A DNA stretch of 64,000 nucleotides from Yersinia vastinensis (GCF_902726565.1 NZ_CACVAF010000006.1:124001-188000), one strand, 5' to 3'. Shown: positions 1 through 10,674, counted from the first letter of the stretch. Numbers and translations: made by a program. The notes: a model not told the origin generated them from the letters alone.

Positions 1-1146
1 CAACATTGCAGAGTTAAACTGAATGCGGCCTTGGTACATGGTGAACAACCAGTTGAAGATTTTCACCCCAGTAGGGATGGAAATGATCATCGTGGCTATA
101 CCGAAGAAGGCGTTAACGTTGGCACCGGACCCCATGGTGAAGAAGTGGTGTAGCCAAACAATAAACGACAGTACGGTAATGGCGATGGTTGCCCAGACTA
201 AAGAGGTGTAACCAAACAGACGCTTTCTTGAGAAAGTCGCAGTCACTTCGGAGAACACACCGAATACTGGCAGCACCAAAATGTACACTTCCGGATGGCC
301 CCAGGCCCAAATCAGGTTGATGTACATCATCATGTTGCCACCCATATCATTGGTAAAGAAATGGGTGCCAAGGTAACGGTCCAGTGTCAGTAACGCGACG
401 GTCACTGTCAGGATTGGGAAAGAAACGATAATCAAAATGTTGGTGCAGAGTGCCGCCCATGTGAAGACAGGCATCTTCATCATCGACATGCCTGGTGCAC
501 GCATTTTCAAAATAGTCGCGAAGAAGTTAACACCGGTCAACAAGGTCCCAAGACCCGAAATCTGTAGACTCCAGATCCAGTAATCGACCCCGACACCAGG
601 GTTGTACTCTTTACCCGACAGTGGCGGATAAGCCAACCAACCGGTTTGTGCGAATTCACCGACCCCCAGAGAGATGTTAATTAACACCACCCCGACGACA
701 AAGAACCAGAAGCTCAGTGAGTTCAGGAACGGGAAGGCGACGTCACGAGCGCCGATTTGTAGCGGTACAACCACGTTCATCAAGCCGACGACAAAAGGCA
801 TCGCCATGAAGAAAATCATGATAACGCCGTGCGCCGTGAAAATCTGATCATAGTGATGAGGCGGGAGGAACCCAGCCTCACCAGCTGAAGCAAGTGCTTG
901 CTGGCTGCGCATCATGATAGCATCGGCAAAGCCACGCAACAGCATGACCATGGCGACCAGAATGTACATGATACCGATTTTTTTATGGTCAACCGAGGTC
1001 AGCCATTCGCTCCATAACCATTTCCATTTGCCAAAATAGGTCAGAGCGGCGACAAGAGCCAGCCCACCCAGAACAATTGCAGCAACGGTAACCATAATGA
1101 TTGGTTCGTGTAGCGGAACCGCATCAAGTGTTAATTTTCCCAACAT
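1..1146 (-). CDS. cyoB: cytochrome bo3 ubiquinol oxidase subunit I (partial, 3' end outside window)
   Basis: Catalytic heme-copper subunit of the proton-pumping quinol oxidase in the inner membrane; it oxidises ubiquinol and reduces O2. The frame is open from the ATG at 1146 to the window edge, giving the first 382 of about 663 residues. The N-terminus reads [15 protein letters not shown] and the last visible residues ([13 protein letters not shown]) match CyoB. Multiple hydrophobic helices are visible, as expected for the 15-helix subunit. It lies directly downstream of cyoA with a 4-nt gap, so it belongs to the cyoABCDE operon, whose remaining genes lie outside the window. The truncation is only the window boundary. 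Confidence 0.97.
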   Translation of the reverse strand, partial: MLGKLTLDAVPLHEPIIMVTVAAIVLGGLALVAALTYFGKWKWLWSEWLTSVDHKKIGIMYILVAMVMLLRGFADAIMMRSQQALASAGEAGFLPPHHYDQIFTAHGVIMIFFMAMPFVVGLMNVVVPLQIGARDVAFPFLNSLSFWFFVVGVVLINISLGVGEFAQTGWLAYPPLSGKEYNPGVGVDYWIWSLQISGLGTLLTGVNFFATILKMRAPGMSMMKMPVFTWAALCTNILIIVSFPILTVTVALLTLDRYLGTHFFTNDMGGNMMMYINLIWAWGHPEVYILVLPVFGVFSEVTATFSRKRLFGYTSLVWATIAITVLSFIVWLHHFFTMGSGANVNAFFGIATMIISIPTGVKIFNWLFTMYQGRIQFNSAML

Positions 1147-1150
1147 CGTT

Positions 1151-2107
1151 TTATTCCTCGGCTCCGGCGTGAGCGGCGTGTTCGCCCATATCCATGCCCT
1201 GGCTCATGTCCATACCTTTATGGGGGTCATTGCCTTTCTGGTGCATGTTCATATCGCCCATAAACTTGCCAATAATTCCTTTAAACAGCTCCGGTTTAAC
1301 ACTGGAGAAATACTCAACCGGGTTATTTTCACTCGGTTCAGCCAGCTTATTGAAATCGTCAGTGGTATTAAGGGTATTTGGCGATTTTTTCACTTGTGCG
1401 ACCCACTGGTTGAAGTCTTCCTGCGTTGGTGTCGCTATCGCAGTAAATTTCATACCAGAGAAGCCTTTGCCGCTGAAGCTACTGGAAATACCATTGTATT
1501 TACCGGCTTCGTTGGCGATCAGATGCAGTTTGGTTTGCATCCCGGCCATCGCATAAATCTGCCCGCCTAACTGAGGGATAAAGAACGAGTTCATTACTGA
1601 GTTAGAGGTGATTTTGAAGTTCACCGGAACATCAGTAGGGAAAGCCAGTTCATTTACTGTAGCAATACCTTGTTCTGGATAGATAAATAGCCATTTCCAG
1701 TCAAGGGAGACCACTTCAATAGTGATCGGTTCTTTGCCAGCCACTTCAAGCGGTTTGAACGGGTCAAGTTCGTGGGAGGTTTTCCAGGTTATCGTTGCCA
1801 AAATAGCGATGATAATGATTGGAACAGCCCAAACAACAAGCTCAATTTTGTTGGAATGGGACCAGTTTGGGGTGTAGGTCGCACTTTTGTTGGACGCGCG
1901 GTACTTCCATGCAAAAGCAAACGCCATAAAAATAACCGGAACTACGACGATCAACATTAAACCGATAGCAGTAAGTATCAGTGTTTTTTGTTCGACTCCG
2001 ATTGCGCCTTTGGGATTCATCAATACCATATCGCAACCACTGAGCATTACCGTGGCTGCTAATAAAGACAACATACCCATATTTTTAATGTATTTCTTAA
2101 GTCTCAT
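1151..2107 (-). CDS. cyoA: cytochrome bo3 ubiquinol oxidase subunit II
   Basis: Subunit II of the cytochrome bo3 oxidase, 318 residues (E. coli about 315). The N-terminus is a lipoprotein signal with lipobox LSGC (Cys25), followed by a second transmembrane helix around residues 45-70 and a periplasmic cupredoxin-like domain. As expected for a quinol oxidase, the CuA ligands are not apparent. The C-terminal 35 residues are rich in Met and His ([16 protein letters not shown]), a tail also found in enterobacterial CyoA. The start is supported by GAGG about 8 nt upstream. First gene of the operon, with a probable sigma-70 promoter at 2159-2187. Confidence 0.97.
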   Translation of the reverse strand: MRLKKYIKNMGMLSLLAATVMLSGCDMVLMNPKGAIGVEQKTLILTAIGLMLIVVVPVIFMAFAFAWKYRASNKSATYTPNWSHSNKIELVVWAVPIIIIAILATITWKTSHELDPFKPLEVAGKEPITIEVVSLDWKWLFIYPEQGIATVNELAFPTDVPVNFKITSNSVMNSFFIPQLGGQIYAMAGMQTKLHLIANEAGKYNGISSSFSGKGFSGMKFTAIATPTQEDFNQWVAQVKKSPNTLNTTDDFNKLAEPSENNPVEYFSSVKPELFKGIIGKFMGDMNMHQKGNDPHKGMDMSQGMDMGEHAAHAGAEE

Positions 2108-2469
2108 CTAACGACCTCAATTACAAAAGGGCTCTATTGTCGTTTCATGTGTGCGGGCATTTTACGGGAAGGTTGCAGGACTGTAAACATGCTTAAGATT
2201 GTGTCAGCGGCTTGTTGACACTTTATGTTAAGGGGGTCACAGATGTTGCCATGCGTGACAATTTACTAATAGCAACAATATGTTGGCGATAGTGACTGGT
2301 GGAGAATCGCTAGATGTTAAGGAAAAACAACGGTAATTAGCGTTTTATTCATGGGAAATACTGATTTTAAATTATTACCTAGGCTTATTTTATGTAAATA
2401 ATATGTGATGACACGGTAAAATAAAATATATTCAGGGGCGCTATAAATAGTCACCCCAGAATCATTTAA
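2108..2469. other. cyoA upstream intergenic region
   Basis: This 362-bp AT-rich gap lies between the channel gene and cyoA. It holds the cyo promoter and, at its far end, a weak hairpin at 2435-2457 (GGGG/CCCC arms, then a T-rich tract on the minus strand) that may terminate the upstream channel gene. I see no coding sequence in it. Confidence 0.5.
2159..2187 (-). promoter_or_regulatory. probable sigma-70 promoter of cyoAB
   Basis: On the minus strand TTTACA (2187-2182) and TAAAAT (2164-2159) are separated by exactly 17 nt and lie about 52-80 nt upstream of the cyoA start. The match is by eye. ArcA and Fnr control of cyo is known in E. coli, but I could not place those sites with confidence. 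Confidence 0.5.
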
Positions 2470-3249
2470 CTAGAAATTATATTTAATTGAGTAAACGATA
2501 CCGTCTTGTAAGAAATCTTCACCCAATTTGTTATAAGCATAACGGTACTGAATACCAGTAGTGAATTGTTTTACCGGTGTCCACCAAAGTGCAATGGCAC
2601 CATTTACCCCATTACGGCCACCGTTACCTGCGGCATAACGTTCAGCGCGATTAAACTCCAGTTCATTCCAGTTGGTGATACTGAAGTTTTCATCGAATGC
2701 GGTGAAGTCATAACCTGCAACCCAGCCCACTACATAACCGTTATTACCTGAGTAATAGGTTTGGTCAACATAATGCAATGCGACGAAAGGTTTCATCCAG
2801 ACACCTGCTACGGTGGCGTTATAGCCGATACCGTACAGGGTATTTACTTCGTGGAAGTTGCTGTAATTGTTACCTTCAGCACTCGGTAGCGAGTAAGTGC
2901 CATAAAGATGACCATACAGGTTGAAGCCGGAATCACCTAAATAGTAGCGGCCTGTTGTTTTGAAGGTATAGCGCTGGTTATCACCCGGTTGCGCCGTTTT
3001 TGAGTTGAATGGGTTTTCTAAATCAAAGAAGCCGTAGACCTCACCCCAGCTATAACCTGCACCACCTTCAAGTTCGATATAAGCAAAGTCATCTTTGTGC
3101 GAAGAATCACCTGATTTATGCGTAGTGCTGCGGGTCCAGTCAAGATAGTTCATGCTGATATTAGCAAATCCCCACTGGTATTCAGCTTGTACGGCGGGAG
3201 CCACCGTGACCGCAGTCAGCGCGACAGCGCCGAGAAGAATTTTACGCAT
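2470..3249 (-). CDS. Tsx/OmpK-family outer-membrane channel
   Basis: Predicted outer-membrane beta-barrel of 259 residues in the nucleoside-specific channel-forming Tsx/OmpK family. Residues 1-22 form a signal peptide ending VQA. The mature part has alternating aromatic and polar strands and ends in a terminal Phe (SIKYNF), the usual barrel-assembly signal. The start at 3249 is chosen because the signal peptide begins there and AGAGG lies 5-6 nt upstream; the frame continues 25 codons further up without a ribosome site. The gene sits alone between ampG and cyoA, which adjoin in E. coli. Substrate is not established: the family suggests nucleosides, but this branch looks closer to OmpK than to E. 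coli Tsx. Confidence 0.85.
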   Translation of the reverse strand: MRKILLGAVALTAVTVAPAVQAEYQWGFANISMNYLDWTRSTTHKSGDSSHKDDFAYIELEGGAGYSWGEVYGFFDLENPFNSKTAQPGDNQRYTFKTTGRYYLGDSGFNLYGHLYGTYSLPSAEGNNYSNFHEVNTLYGIGYNATVAGVWMKPFVALHYVDQTYYSGNNGYVVGWVAGYDFTAFDENFSITNWNELEFNRAERYAAGNGGRNGVNGAIALWWTPVKQFTTGIQYRYAYNKLGEDFLQDGIVYSIKYNF

Positions 3250-3480
3250 AAATGCCTCTGTGTAGTTGAAAGATATCAGGAGAAATAAAAGGACACAGTC
3301 CTTAACAAAAAGTGCGCACATCATAGTCTCAGAGCACGAAAGGATAAATAGCTAGAGGTGATGCAAGTCTCATTTTGTGAATAATATTTTGCAAGTGTTG
3401 CTGTAATTTGTGACTTGGTTCAATAAATATGCAGGGTTCTTCCGAGAGTAGAATGAGTGGAGCGGGCTGATAAATGCAAA

Positions 3481-3504
3481 AAAGCCGGCACAAGTGCCGG
3501 CTTT
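3481..3504 (-). terminator. rho-independent terminator after ampG
   Basis: Perfect 11-bp stem (AAAGCCGGCAC / GTGCCGGCTTT) with a 2-nt loop, followed on the minus strand by a run of six T. It lies 20 nt beyond the ampG stop codon. Confidence 0.85.
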
Positions 3505-3523
3505 GGTTAATGAGTGTGGTTTA

Positions 3524-5002
3524 TTAAGCTAATTTTTCTCGTCTTAGCGCAAGATAATCCAATACCCCGCCAAGAACCATGCCGACCACACTGAGCTGAA
3601 TGCCGCGTAGCAACAATATATCGGCTATTTGTGGGACTGCCGTCCAATCCAGAGCGTTACAGATCAGTAAAACTAACCATGCACCTAATAATATGCAGCC
3701 AATCGTTAAAAAGCGTAGCGCCCAACGATAAGCTGTTTTGAACGCCGTTCGAGGCATAAATTCATCTGTTTTCTGGGTATGTTCCAGCGTCTGTCGGCAG
3801 ATATAAAGCAGAAGCAAGCCGGGAATCGCGGCAGCAATTGAAAACAAATAAAACAGCGGCCAACCGTGAGTCTCAACGAACCATCCAGCAATTGGGCCGA
3901 CATAAACTCGACCTACCGCAGAAAGTGCCGATAACAACGCAAATTGTGTGGCGGAGAACGATTTATTACAAAGCGTCATCAGCAGTGCAACAAATGCCGC
4001 AGTTCCCATTCCCCCACACAAGTTCTCCAAGAAGATAGCGCTGCCCATGGAGATTATATTCTTGTCGGTGATGGATAATAGCCAATAACCAATGTTGGAG
4101 ATCGCTTGTAAAATCCCGAAAATCATCAATGCGCGGAATAAACTCAAGCGCTGCATCAGCAAACCGCCATACAGAGCGCCAATAATAGTGGCAATCAACC
4201 CTAGCGTTTTATTAACCAGCCCGACTTCGCCGGCATCAAAACCGACTCCACGGATCAGGAACGTTGTACTGAGGCTGGCTGCAAATGCATCCCCCATTTT
4301 GTACAACACAATCAGCAGCAGAATCAGCCATGCATTATTACGACCAAAAAAATCACGCAACGGCTCAACAATTGCCTGCTCCAGCGTTTTTGGTGGGGCA
4401 ATTCGAATCTCAGGTTCAGGGGCAAACAGCGTGGCAAACACCCCAATTAGCATTAACCCAGCCATCAGCCAGTAAGTGGATTGCCAGCCAAGATAGCGGT
4501 CAGCTATCCATAGCGCTAACCCACCCGACACCAACATGGCGAGACGATAGCCTAAGACGGAAACTGCCGCCCCTGTACCGCGATCTTCCGCTGCGAGCAA
4601 ATCGGTTTTATAGGCATCAAAAACAATATCTTGTGATGCAGAGCAGAAGGCAACCAGCACGGCAATTGCGGCCAGCCACCATAAATGTTTGGCAGGCTCC
4701 ATAAAGCCCATGGCGATAATAGCCACAATTAATAACAACTGACTGACCAGCAACCAACCACGTCGACGGCCAAGGAATGAGGGAGTGTAGCGGTCCATCA
4801 ACGGGGACCAGAGGAACTTAAATACGTAAGCCTGACCGACCAGCGAAAAGATACCAATAGTTTTCAGGCTGACGTTTTCGACCGTCATCCAGGCTTGCAG
4901 CGTTCCGCCCGTAAGGGCCAGAGGAAGGCCTGAAGCAAAACCCAACAATAGCAGAACAAGAGAATTTCGCTGGGTAAAAAGATTTGAATAGCGATTGGGC
5001 AT
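3524..5002 (-). CDS. ampG: muropeptide permease AmpG
   Basis: Inner-membrane MFS permease that imports GlcNAc-1,6-anhydro-MurNAc-peptides for cell-wall recycling and thereby feeds the signal that induces AmpC. It is 492 residues (E. coli 491). The N-terminal motif GFASGLPLAL and the segment FLWSPLMDRY are characteristic, and about 14 hydrophobic segments are visible, including a C-terminal pair beyond the usual twelve. It follows yajG on the same strand, as in other enterobacteria, with an 80-nt gap, and ends in a strong hairpin. Confidence 0.95.
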   Translation of the reverse strand: MPNRYSNLFTQRNSLVLLLLGFASGLPLALTGGTLQAWMTVENVSLKTIGIFSLVGQAYVFKFLWSPLMDRYTPSFLGRRRGWLLVSQLLLIVAIIAMGFMEPAKHLWWLAAIAVLVAFCSASQDIVFDAYKTDLLAAEDRGTGAAVSVLGYRLAMLVSGGLALWIADRYLGWQSTYWLMAGLMLIGVFATLFAPEPEIRIAPPKTLEQAIVEPLRDFFGRNNAWLILLLIVLYKMGDAFAASLSTTFLIRGVGFDAGEVGLVNKTLGLIATIIGALYGGLLMQRLSLFRALMIFGILQAISNIGYWLLSITDKNIISMGSAIFLENLCGGMGTAAFVALLMTLCNKSFSATQFALLSALSAVGRVYVGPIAGWFVETHGWPLFYLFSIAAAIPGLLLLYICRQTLEHTQKTDEFMPRTAFKTAYRWALRFLTIGCILLGAWLVLLICNALDWTAVPQIADILLLRGIQLSVVGMVLGGVLDYLALRREKLA

Positions 5003-5082
5003 GTGAGACCTACATGCTCCACCCCATGAGCGGGGCAGAGCATTCTGTTAAGCAGTAATCATGATGTTAAACGCACAACCAA

Positions 5083-5667
5083 TTAACGGGCATTTTGCTT
5101 GATAAAGCTGCTGACGCTAGTGTCTTGCGCCATATCGGCAATAACATCGCTTAATACGGTATTCACTGCGTCAGTAATCTTTTCATTGGTCGCAGTAAAT
5201 GCGCCCTGAACATTGTAGCTGGCACGGTAATTCTTCACCTGTTTATTGCCATTTTTCGCGGTAGCGGTAATAGAAATATCGGCTTTCGTGGTGATGTTGT
5301 AGCGCAGGTTACCTTCTTGTACATCGGCATACAGTTGATTGACAACAATTTGCAGGTCAACAGGTGCATTAGTACCAATCATGTAACCACGGGCGGTCAT
5401 TTGTTTTTCAAGCACTTCTTGTAACAGGAACCGCAGATCACGAGATGGGGTCAACACGACCAGTTGACCATCACGATTGACTTTAGCCAGCGCAGAGTCC
5501 TGACGCTGGTCTGCCCCATTAATGCTGATAGTAATCCCCATTAATGTTGGGTCTTGTGGTGGTAATACGACTTTTGGGGTGACATTCAAGGTGTTGTTAC
5601 TGGCAGCACAACCCGCCAATATAAAAACAGCCAACAGCGGGAAAAGAATTTTCTTTAGCATGTTCAC
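5083..5667 (-). CDS. yajG: lipoprotein YajG
   Basis: Small predicted lipoprotein of 194 residues (E. coli 192). Residues 1-19 form a type II signal with lipobox LAGC. The body contains the family segments GADQR, RDLRFLLQEVLEKQM and NYRASYNV and ends FIKQNAR, all matching YajG. Function is unknown; its constant place before ampG suggests an envelope or cell-wall role, which is inference. It is divergent from bolA, sharing a 220-bp promoter region. Confidence 0.92.
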   Translation of the reverse strand: MNMLKKILFPLLAVFILAGCAASNNTLNVTPKVVLPPQDPTLMGITISINGADQRQDSALAKVNRDGQLVVLTPSRDLRFLLQEVLEKQMTARGYMIGTNAPVDLQIVVNQLYADVQEGNLRYNITTKADISITATAKNGNKQVKNYRASYNVQGAFTATNEKITDAVNTVLSDVIADMAQDTSVSSFIKQNAR

Positions 5668-5892
5668 TTTCTCAATAGTTATGGAATTTTTTAATAATCA
5701 GAGCGGGATAGCAGCCATGTTATTTTGCAAGTTTGCAGTTGCCACATCATATCACCGCGATTGACGGGTGGAAGATCCCGATGCAGAGATATTCAGGATA
5801 TTTTGTATCTGAAATGTTATAAAACAGCGAAAATCAACTAATATTGTAATAAATAGTAGGCAGTTTTCTGCCTCAGTAGTAAGGAGAGCATG

Positions 5893-6213
5893 ATGATTTT
5901 GATTCGAGAACAAATTGAAGAAAAACTAAAAAGGGCATTCGAACCGGATCATCTGGAGGTGATTAATGAAAGTTATCGCCACAATGTTCCCGCGGGTTCT
6001 GAAAGTCATTTTAAAATTGTGATCGTCAGCAATAAATTTCAAGATCAACGCTTTCTGAATCGCCATCGCGCGATTTATAGTGCGTTGGCTGATGAGCTGG
6101 CAAGCACTGTTCATGCGCTGGCCTTACATACTTACACTCAAAAAGAGTGGGCGGGTTTACAAGATACTGTACCGGCTTCACCTTCTTGTCGTGGCGCGGG
6201 TACACTGGCTTAA
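5893..6213 (+). CDS. bolA: BolA family transcriptional regulator / Fe-S partner
   Basis: BolA morphogene product, about 106 residues. The class II KH-like fold is indicated by [20 protein letters not shown] and [10 protein letters not shown], including the conserved histidines used for Fe-S ligation with monothiol glutaredoxins. Two adjacent ATGs (5890 and 5893) are possible; AGGAG at 5882-5886 is 6 nt from the second, which I prefer. In E. coli it responds to stationary phase and stress. Divergent from yajG; a GC-rich hairpin at 6297-6313 follows. Confidence 0.95.
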   Translation: MILIREQIEEKLKRAFEPDHLEVINESYRHNVPAGSESHFKIVIVSNKFQDQRFLNRHRAIYSALADELASTVHALALHTYTQKEWAGLQDTVPASPSCRGAGTLA

Positions 6214-6643
6214 TCTGCGAGCGTAATCAAATACAAACCGGATAACAGTAGTAATTCTGGTCTGATTTAGGGTATTAGTAGGTGAGAATTTTGCGAGCGG
6301 CCTATAGGGCCGCTTCTGTTTCTGTATAGGCGACGTCTTAGTTTAATCGGTGCGCCGCAGGAGTTTTAGCCGAGGGAACGATTCACGCGTGAATTTTACC
6401 GCGACAACATTCGCTTGCTTTCCTCGACTCATAACCTGTGCGCCGCTATAATGTCGCGTCTTATTTTTCCGGAATGGTTTCGGGACGCTTCTGACATCTG
6501 GGATACTCGGTTCTGTTTAATGCGGCCGTCCCGGTTCTTAGAGGGTGTTTTCAGAGTTCGCATCATTCCTGAAAGGGTAATGGTGCTGCTTCGTTGCAGC
6601 TTCTGGAGTTGACCGAGCACTGTGATTTTTTTGAGGTAACAAG
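6214..6643. other. bolA-tig intergenic region
   Basis: 430 bp. Apart from the bolA terminator it holds the tig leader and presumably its promoter. No convincing coding frame was seen on either strand. Confidence 0.5.
6297..6321 (+). terminator. probable terminator after bolA
   Basis: Stem GCGGCC / GGCCGC with a 5-nt loop followed by a pyrimidine-rich stretch (TTCTGTTTCTG). It is GC-rich but the T tract is interrupted. Confidence 0.55.
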
Positions 6644-7948
6644 ATGCAAGTTTCTGTTGAAACCACTCAAGGCCTTGGCCGCCGTGTAACAATTACTGTT
6701 GCTGCTGACAGCATTGAGAAAGCAGTAAAAAGCGAATTAGTTAAAGCCGCTAAAAATGTTCGTATCGACGGTTTCCGTAAAGGCCATGTGCCAATGAACA
6801 TCGTTGAACAGCGTTACGGCGCATCAGTTCGTCAGGATGTGCTGGGTGATCTGATGCAACGTAATTTCGTTGATGCGATCATTAAAGAAAAAATCAACCC
6901 AGCAGGCGCGCCAAACTATGTGCCGGGCCAGTACAAGCAGGGTGAAGATTTTACTTATTCCGTTGAGTTTGAAGTGTATCCGGAAGTTGAGCTGAAAGAT
7001 CTGGAAAGCATTGAAGTTGAAAAGCCAGTTGTTGAAGTTAATGACGCTGACGTTGATACCATGCTGGAAACTCTGCGTAAGCAACAAGCAACTTGGAAAG
7101 AAACTGACGCTGCAGTAACGGCTGAAGATCGCGTCACTCTGGATTTCACTGGTTCTATCGACGGTGAAGTGTTCGAAGGTGGCAAAGCATCTGATTTCGT
7201 GCTGGCAATGGGCCAGGGTCGTATGATCCCAGGTTTCGAAGAAGGTGTAATCGGCCATAAAGCCGGTGAAGAATTCACCATCGACGTCAACTTCCCAGAA
7301 GATTACCACGCAGAAAACCTGAAAGGTAAATCAGCTAAATTCGACATCGTGTTGAAAAAAGTTGAAGTGCGTGAATTGCCAGAACTCACTGAAGAATTCA
7401 TCAAACGTTTCGGCGTTGCTGATGGTTCATTAGCGGGTCTGCGTGCTGAAGTGCGCAAAAACATGGAACGTGAGCTGAAAGGTGCAGTGCGTAACCGTGT
7501 TAAAACTCAGGCAATCGACGGTCTGGTTAGTGCTAACGAAATCGACGTTCCAGCAGCACTGGTTGAAGGTGAAATCGACGTTCTGCGCCGTCAAGCTGCA
7601 CAGCGTTTCGGTGGTAACGAGAAACAAGCTGCTGAACTGCCACGTGAATTGTTCGAAGAACAAGCTAAACGTCGCGTTGTTGTTGGTCTGTTGCTGGGTG
7701 AGGTTATCAGCCAGCACGAGCTGAAAGCTGATGAAGATCGTGTGAAAGCACTGATCGAAGAAATGGCTTCTGCTTACGAAGATCCACAAGAAGTGATTGA
7801 GTTCTACAGCAAAAACAAAGAGCTGATGAACAATATGCGCAATGTTGCTCTGGAAGAACAAGCCGTAGAAACTCTTCTGGCTAAAGCCAAAGTAACTGAA
7901 AAACCAACGACCTTTAGTGAACTGATGAATCAGACCACGACTGCGTAA
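6644..7948 (+). CDS. tig: trigger factor
   Basis: Ribosome-associated chaperone and peptidyl-prolyl isomerase, 434 residues (E. coli 432). The N-terminal domain has the ribosome-docking signature GFRKGHVP near residues 44-51. The FKBP-like domain starts around residue 150 ([17 protein letters not shown]), and the C-terminal part is the long helical arm domain. AGGTAA lies about 6 nt before the start. It stands upstream of clpP, with its own strong terminator between. Confidence 0.98.
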   Translation: MQVSVETTQGLGRRVTITVAADSIEKAVKSELVKAAKNVRIDGFRKGHVPMNIVEQRYGASVRQDVLGDLMQRNFVDAIIKEKINPAGAPNYVPGQYKQGEDFTYSVEFEVYPEVELKDLESIEVEKPVVEVNDADVDTMLETLRKQQATWKETDAAVTAEDRVTLDFTGSIDGEVFEGGKASDFVLAMGQGRMIPGFEEGVIGHKAGEEFTIDVNFPEDYHAENLKGKSAKFDIVLKKVEVRELPELTEEFIKRFGVADGSLAGLRAEVRKNMERELKGAVRNRVKTQAIDGLVSANEIDVPAALVEGEIDVLRRQAAQRFGGNEKQAAELPRELFEEQAKRRVVVGLLLGEVISQHELKADEDRVKALIEEMASAYEDPQEVIEFYSKNKELMNNMRNVALEEQAVETLLAKAKVTEKPTTFSELMNQTTTA

Positions 7949-7974
7949 TGTTTTTTTAGCGTAGTAAACTGATT

Positions 7975-8006
7975 AAGCCCGTCGCCTTTGGCTACGGGCT
8001 TTTTCT
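7975..8006 (+). terminator. rho-independent terminator after tig
   Basis: Stem AAGCCCGT / ACGGGCTT with an inner GCC-TTT-GGC hairpin, followed by TTTTCTTTT, 26 nt after the tig stop codon. Confidence 0.88.
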
Positions 8007-8381
8007 TTTAGTAACAATAATCCCTCAATAGTATGATTAATCTGGCATGTTTCGCTGTAATCTGCGCTATATTTGAAAAGTGAAATGAAGTCATTAACAA
8101 ATAATTTATTAATACGGCGTCGGGATTACGGCAGGGATCGCGAACGATGGTTAGGTTGAAAAATGTGTGTGGGACTTGAAAAAGAATATTAATCCCCCAA
8201 TTAACTTAATAGACGTTCATATTCGATGTTGATAAAACACTGGCTGAATACCACCGTCAAATGAGTCTGGATAACCAGACTGTTTGCATGCGACCTTGAT
8301 GCATGAACATAGTCATCATTGCTTATCTCAAGTAGAATCGGTTATGAATGGCGCCAAAGTAAATTCTATTAGGAGACGGTA
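8007..8381. other. clpP upstream region
   Basis: 375 bp of noncoding DNA between tig and clpP. It contains the sigma-32 promoter described separately and a leader of about 170 nt. No reading frame of interest was seen. Confidence 0.5.
8175..8202 (+). promoter_or_regulatory. sigma-32 (heat-shock) promoter of clpP
   Basis: CTTGAAA at 8175-8181 and CCCCAATT at 8195-8202 with a 13-nt spacer, against the consensus CTTGAAA-N13-15-CCCCATNT. It lies 180 nt upstream of clpP, whose E. coli counterpart is heat-shock controlled. Confidence 0.75.
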
Positions 8382-9005
8382 ATGTCATACAGTGGCGAAC
8401 GAGATCAATTTGCACCTAACATGGCTCTGGTGCCAATGGTAGTTGAGCAGACTTCACGTGGGGAGCGTTCTTACGATATCTTCTCCCGTCTGCTGAAAGA
8501 GCGCATCATTTTTCTGACCGGTCAAGTTGAAGACCATATGGCCAACTTGATCACAGCGCAAATGCTGTTTCTGGAAGCAGAGAATCCGGAAAAAGACATT
8601 TTCCTGTATATCAACTCACCAGGTGGGGTGATTACTGCCGGGATGTCAATTTATGACACCATGCAATTTATTAAGCCTGATGTCAGCACTATTTGTATGG
8701 GCCAGGCGTGTTCGATGGGCGCATTCTTGTTGACTGCGGGTGCCAAAGGTAAACGTTTCTGCCTGCCGAATTCGCGGGTGATGATTCATCAACCGTTGGG
8801 CGGCTTCCAGGGCCAGGCCACAGATATTGAAATTCATGCAAAAGAGATTTTAAAAGTGAAATCACGCATGAACGAACTGATGGCGCATCACACGGGAAAA
8901 TCTCTCGAAGAAATAGAGAGAGACACTGAGCGCGACCGTTTCCTGTCTGCCGAACAGGCTGTAGAATACGGTTTAGTCGATTCTGTGTTCACCCGTCGTG
9001 ACTAA
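8382..9005 (+). CDS. clpP: ATP-dependent Clp protease proteolytic subunit
   Basis: Serine peptidase that forms the double-heptamer chamber of ClpXP and ClpAP in the cytosol. 207 residues, the same as E. coli. The first 14 residues are the self-cleaved propeptide (cut before ALVPMV). The catalytic triad is visible: Ser111 in GQACSMGAF, His136 in VMIHQP and Asp185. AGGAGA lies 7-8 nt before the ATG. clpX follows after 203 nt. Heat induction is predicted from the upstream sigma-32 promoter. Confidence 0.98.
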   Translation: MSYSGERDQFAPNMALVPMVVEQTSRGERSYDIFSRLLKERIIFLTGQVEDHMANLITAQMLFLEAENPEKDIFLYINSPGGVITAGMSIYDTMQFIKPDVSTICMGQACSMGAFLLTAGAKGKRFCLPNSRVMIHQPLGGFQGQATDIEIHAKEILKVKSRMNELMAHHTGKSLEEIERDTERDRFLSAEQAVEYGLVDSVFTRRD

Positions 9006-9208
9006 CGACTTATTTCTGTGAGCCGATATACTATAGTGAATGTAAATAGAACAAATCGCGATGCTTAATTAGCCAAGTTGCGTATTGTTTGTTCACTCCA
9101 TATGATGTCGACTGTCCGTTGAAGGCTAACGTGGCGTACAGAAGTTGCGAGAATAGTCTCCCTGCCGCAGGTTTTCGATGTGGCAGATATTAAAGAAGAG
9201 GTTTGCTG

Positions 9209-10480
9209 ATGACAGATAAGCGCAAAGACGGTTCTGGAAAGCTGCTGTATTGCTCTTTCTGCGGCAAAAGCCAGCATGAAGTGCGTAAGCTAATTGCCGG
9301 GCCGTCAGTGTATATCTGCGATGAATGTGTCGATTTGTGTAACGACATTATTCGCGAAGAGATCAAAGAAGTCGCACCGCACCGCGAGCGTAGCTCGCTG
9401 CCAACGCCACACGAAATTCGTCGCCACCTTGATGATTACGTCATCGGGCAAGAACCGGCGAAAAAAGTATTGGCGGTTGCGGTGTATAACCACTACAAAC
9501 GTTTACGCAATGGCGACACCAGCAATGGTATCGAATTGGGTAAAAGTAACATTCTGCTGATTGGCCCGACAGGCAGTGGTAAAACGCTGTTGGCGGAAAC
9601 GCTGGCTCGCTTCTTGGATGTGCCATTTACGATGGCAGATGCAACCACACTGACTGAAGCCGGTTATGTGGGTGAAGATGTTGAAAACATCATTCAGAAG
9701 TTGCTGCAGAAATGTGATTACGATGTGCAGAAAGCACAGCGCGGTATCGTCTATATCGATGAAATTGATAAAATTTCACGCAAGTCTGATAACCCATCTA
9801 TCACCCGTGATGTGTCGGGTGAAGGTGTGCAACAGGCCCTGTTGAAATTGATCGAAGGGACTATTGCTGCTGTTCCGCCGCAAGGTGGCCGTAAACATCC
9901 TCAGCAGGAGTTTTTGCAGGTTGATACCTCTAAGATTCTGTTTATCTGTGGTGGTGCTTTCGCGGGCTTGGATAAAGTTATCGGGCAGCGTATTAACACC
10001 GGTAGCGGTATTGGCTTTGGTGCCACAGTAAAAGGTAAGTCAGAAAAGGCGACTGAAGGTGAATTATTACGCCAGGCAGAGCCAGAAGACTTAATTAAAT
10101 TCGGTTTAATCCCTGAGTTTATCGGCCGTTTACCTGTTGTAGCGACCTTGAGCGAGTTGAGCGAAGATGCTCTGATTCAGATTCTAAAAGAGCCGAAAAA
10201 CGCTCTGACGAAACAATATCAGGCATTGTTCAATCTTGAAGGGGTAGAGCTTGAGTTCCGTGATGAAGCGTTGACCGCTATCGCTAAAAAAGCGATGGCG
10301 CGTAAAACCGGTGCTCGTGGCCTGCGTTCTATCGTAGAAGCTGCTTTGCTCGATACCATGTATGACTTGCCATCAATGGACAGTGTGGAAAAAGTCGTAG
10401 TAGACGAGTCAGTTATTGCTGGTCAGTCTGCGCCAATGCTAATTTATGGTCAGCCTGAAGCTCAAGCTTCTGGCGAATAA
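9209..10480 (+). CDS. clpX: ATP-dependent Clp protease ATP-binding subunit ClpX
   Basis: AAA+ unfoldase that feeds substrates to ClpP; 423 residues. The N-terminal zinc-binding domain has Cys15, Cys18, Cys37 and Cys40. Walker A is GPTGSGKT near residue 120, Walker B is VYIDEID, and the ClpP-docking IGF loop appears in [10 protein letters not shown]. The start at 9209 ([10 protein letters not shown]) matches the family; the frame extends two codons upstream to a TTG that has no support. A strong terminator follows at 10512. Confidence 0.98.
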   Translation: MTDKRKDGSGKLLYCSFCGKSQHEVRKLIAGPSVYICDECVDLCNDIIREEIKEVAPHRERSSLPTPHEIRRHLDDYVIGQEPAKKVLAVAVYNHYKRLRNGDTSNGIELGKSNILLIGPTGSGKTLLAETLARFLDVPFTMADATTLTEAGYVGEDVENIIQKLLQKCDYDVQKAQRGIVYIDEIDKISRKSDNPSITRDVSGEGVQQALLKLIEGTIAAVPPQGGRKHPQQEFLQVDTSKILFICGGAFAGLDKVIGQRINTGSGIGFGATVKGKSEKATEGELLRQAEPEDLIKFGLIPEFIGRLPVVATLSELSEDALIQILKEPKNALTKQYQALFNLEGVELEFRDEALTAIAKKAMARKTGARGLRSIVEAALLDTMYDLPSMDSVEKVVVDESVIAGQSAPMLIYGQPEAQASGE

Positions 10481-10511
10481 TTAGCCAAATAATCCAGATG
10501 GTTAGTACGAC

Positions 10512-10541
10512 AATGGGGGATTTTATCCCCCATTTCTTTTT
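10512..10541 (+). terminator. rho-independent terminator after clpX
   Basis: Stem AATGGGGGA / TCCCCCATT with a short T-rich loop, followed by TCTTTTTCC. It separates clpX from the lon promoter. Confidence 0.85.
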
Positions 10542-10556
10542 CCTCGCATTGTAATC

Positions 10557-10584
10557 GTTGAATGTAAGACATTCGTCCCCATAT
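10557..10584 (+). promoter_or_regulatory. sigma-32 (heat-shock) promoter of lon
   Basis: GTTGAAT at 10557-10563 and CCCCATAT at 10577-10584, spacer 13 nt, resembling the sigma-32 promoter of E. coli lon. It lies about 90 nt before the lon start. Confidence 0.75.
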
Positions 10585-10674
10585 ACTCAATTACCTATTT
10601 AGTGAAACTCGTGATGATTCGTGTTTCACGAGATTCCCAGTAATCTGGCGGAAGCTAAACTAAGAGAGAGCTCT

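Noticed and set aside
1097-1570. Long plus-strand open frames opposite cyoA
   Set aside because: They are antisense shadows of a strongly conserved gene, have no ribosome sites, and their translations show no family features.
7430-7861. Long minus-strand open frame opposite tig
   Set aside because: It arises from codon bias of the highly expressed tig gene; its Phe/Asn-rich translation is a typical artefact.
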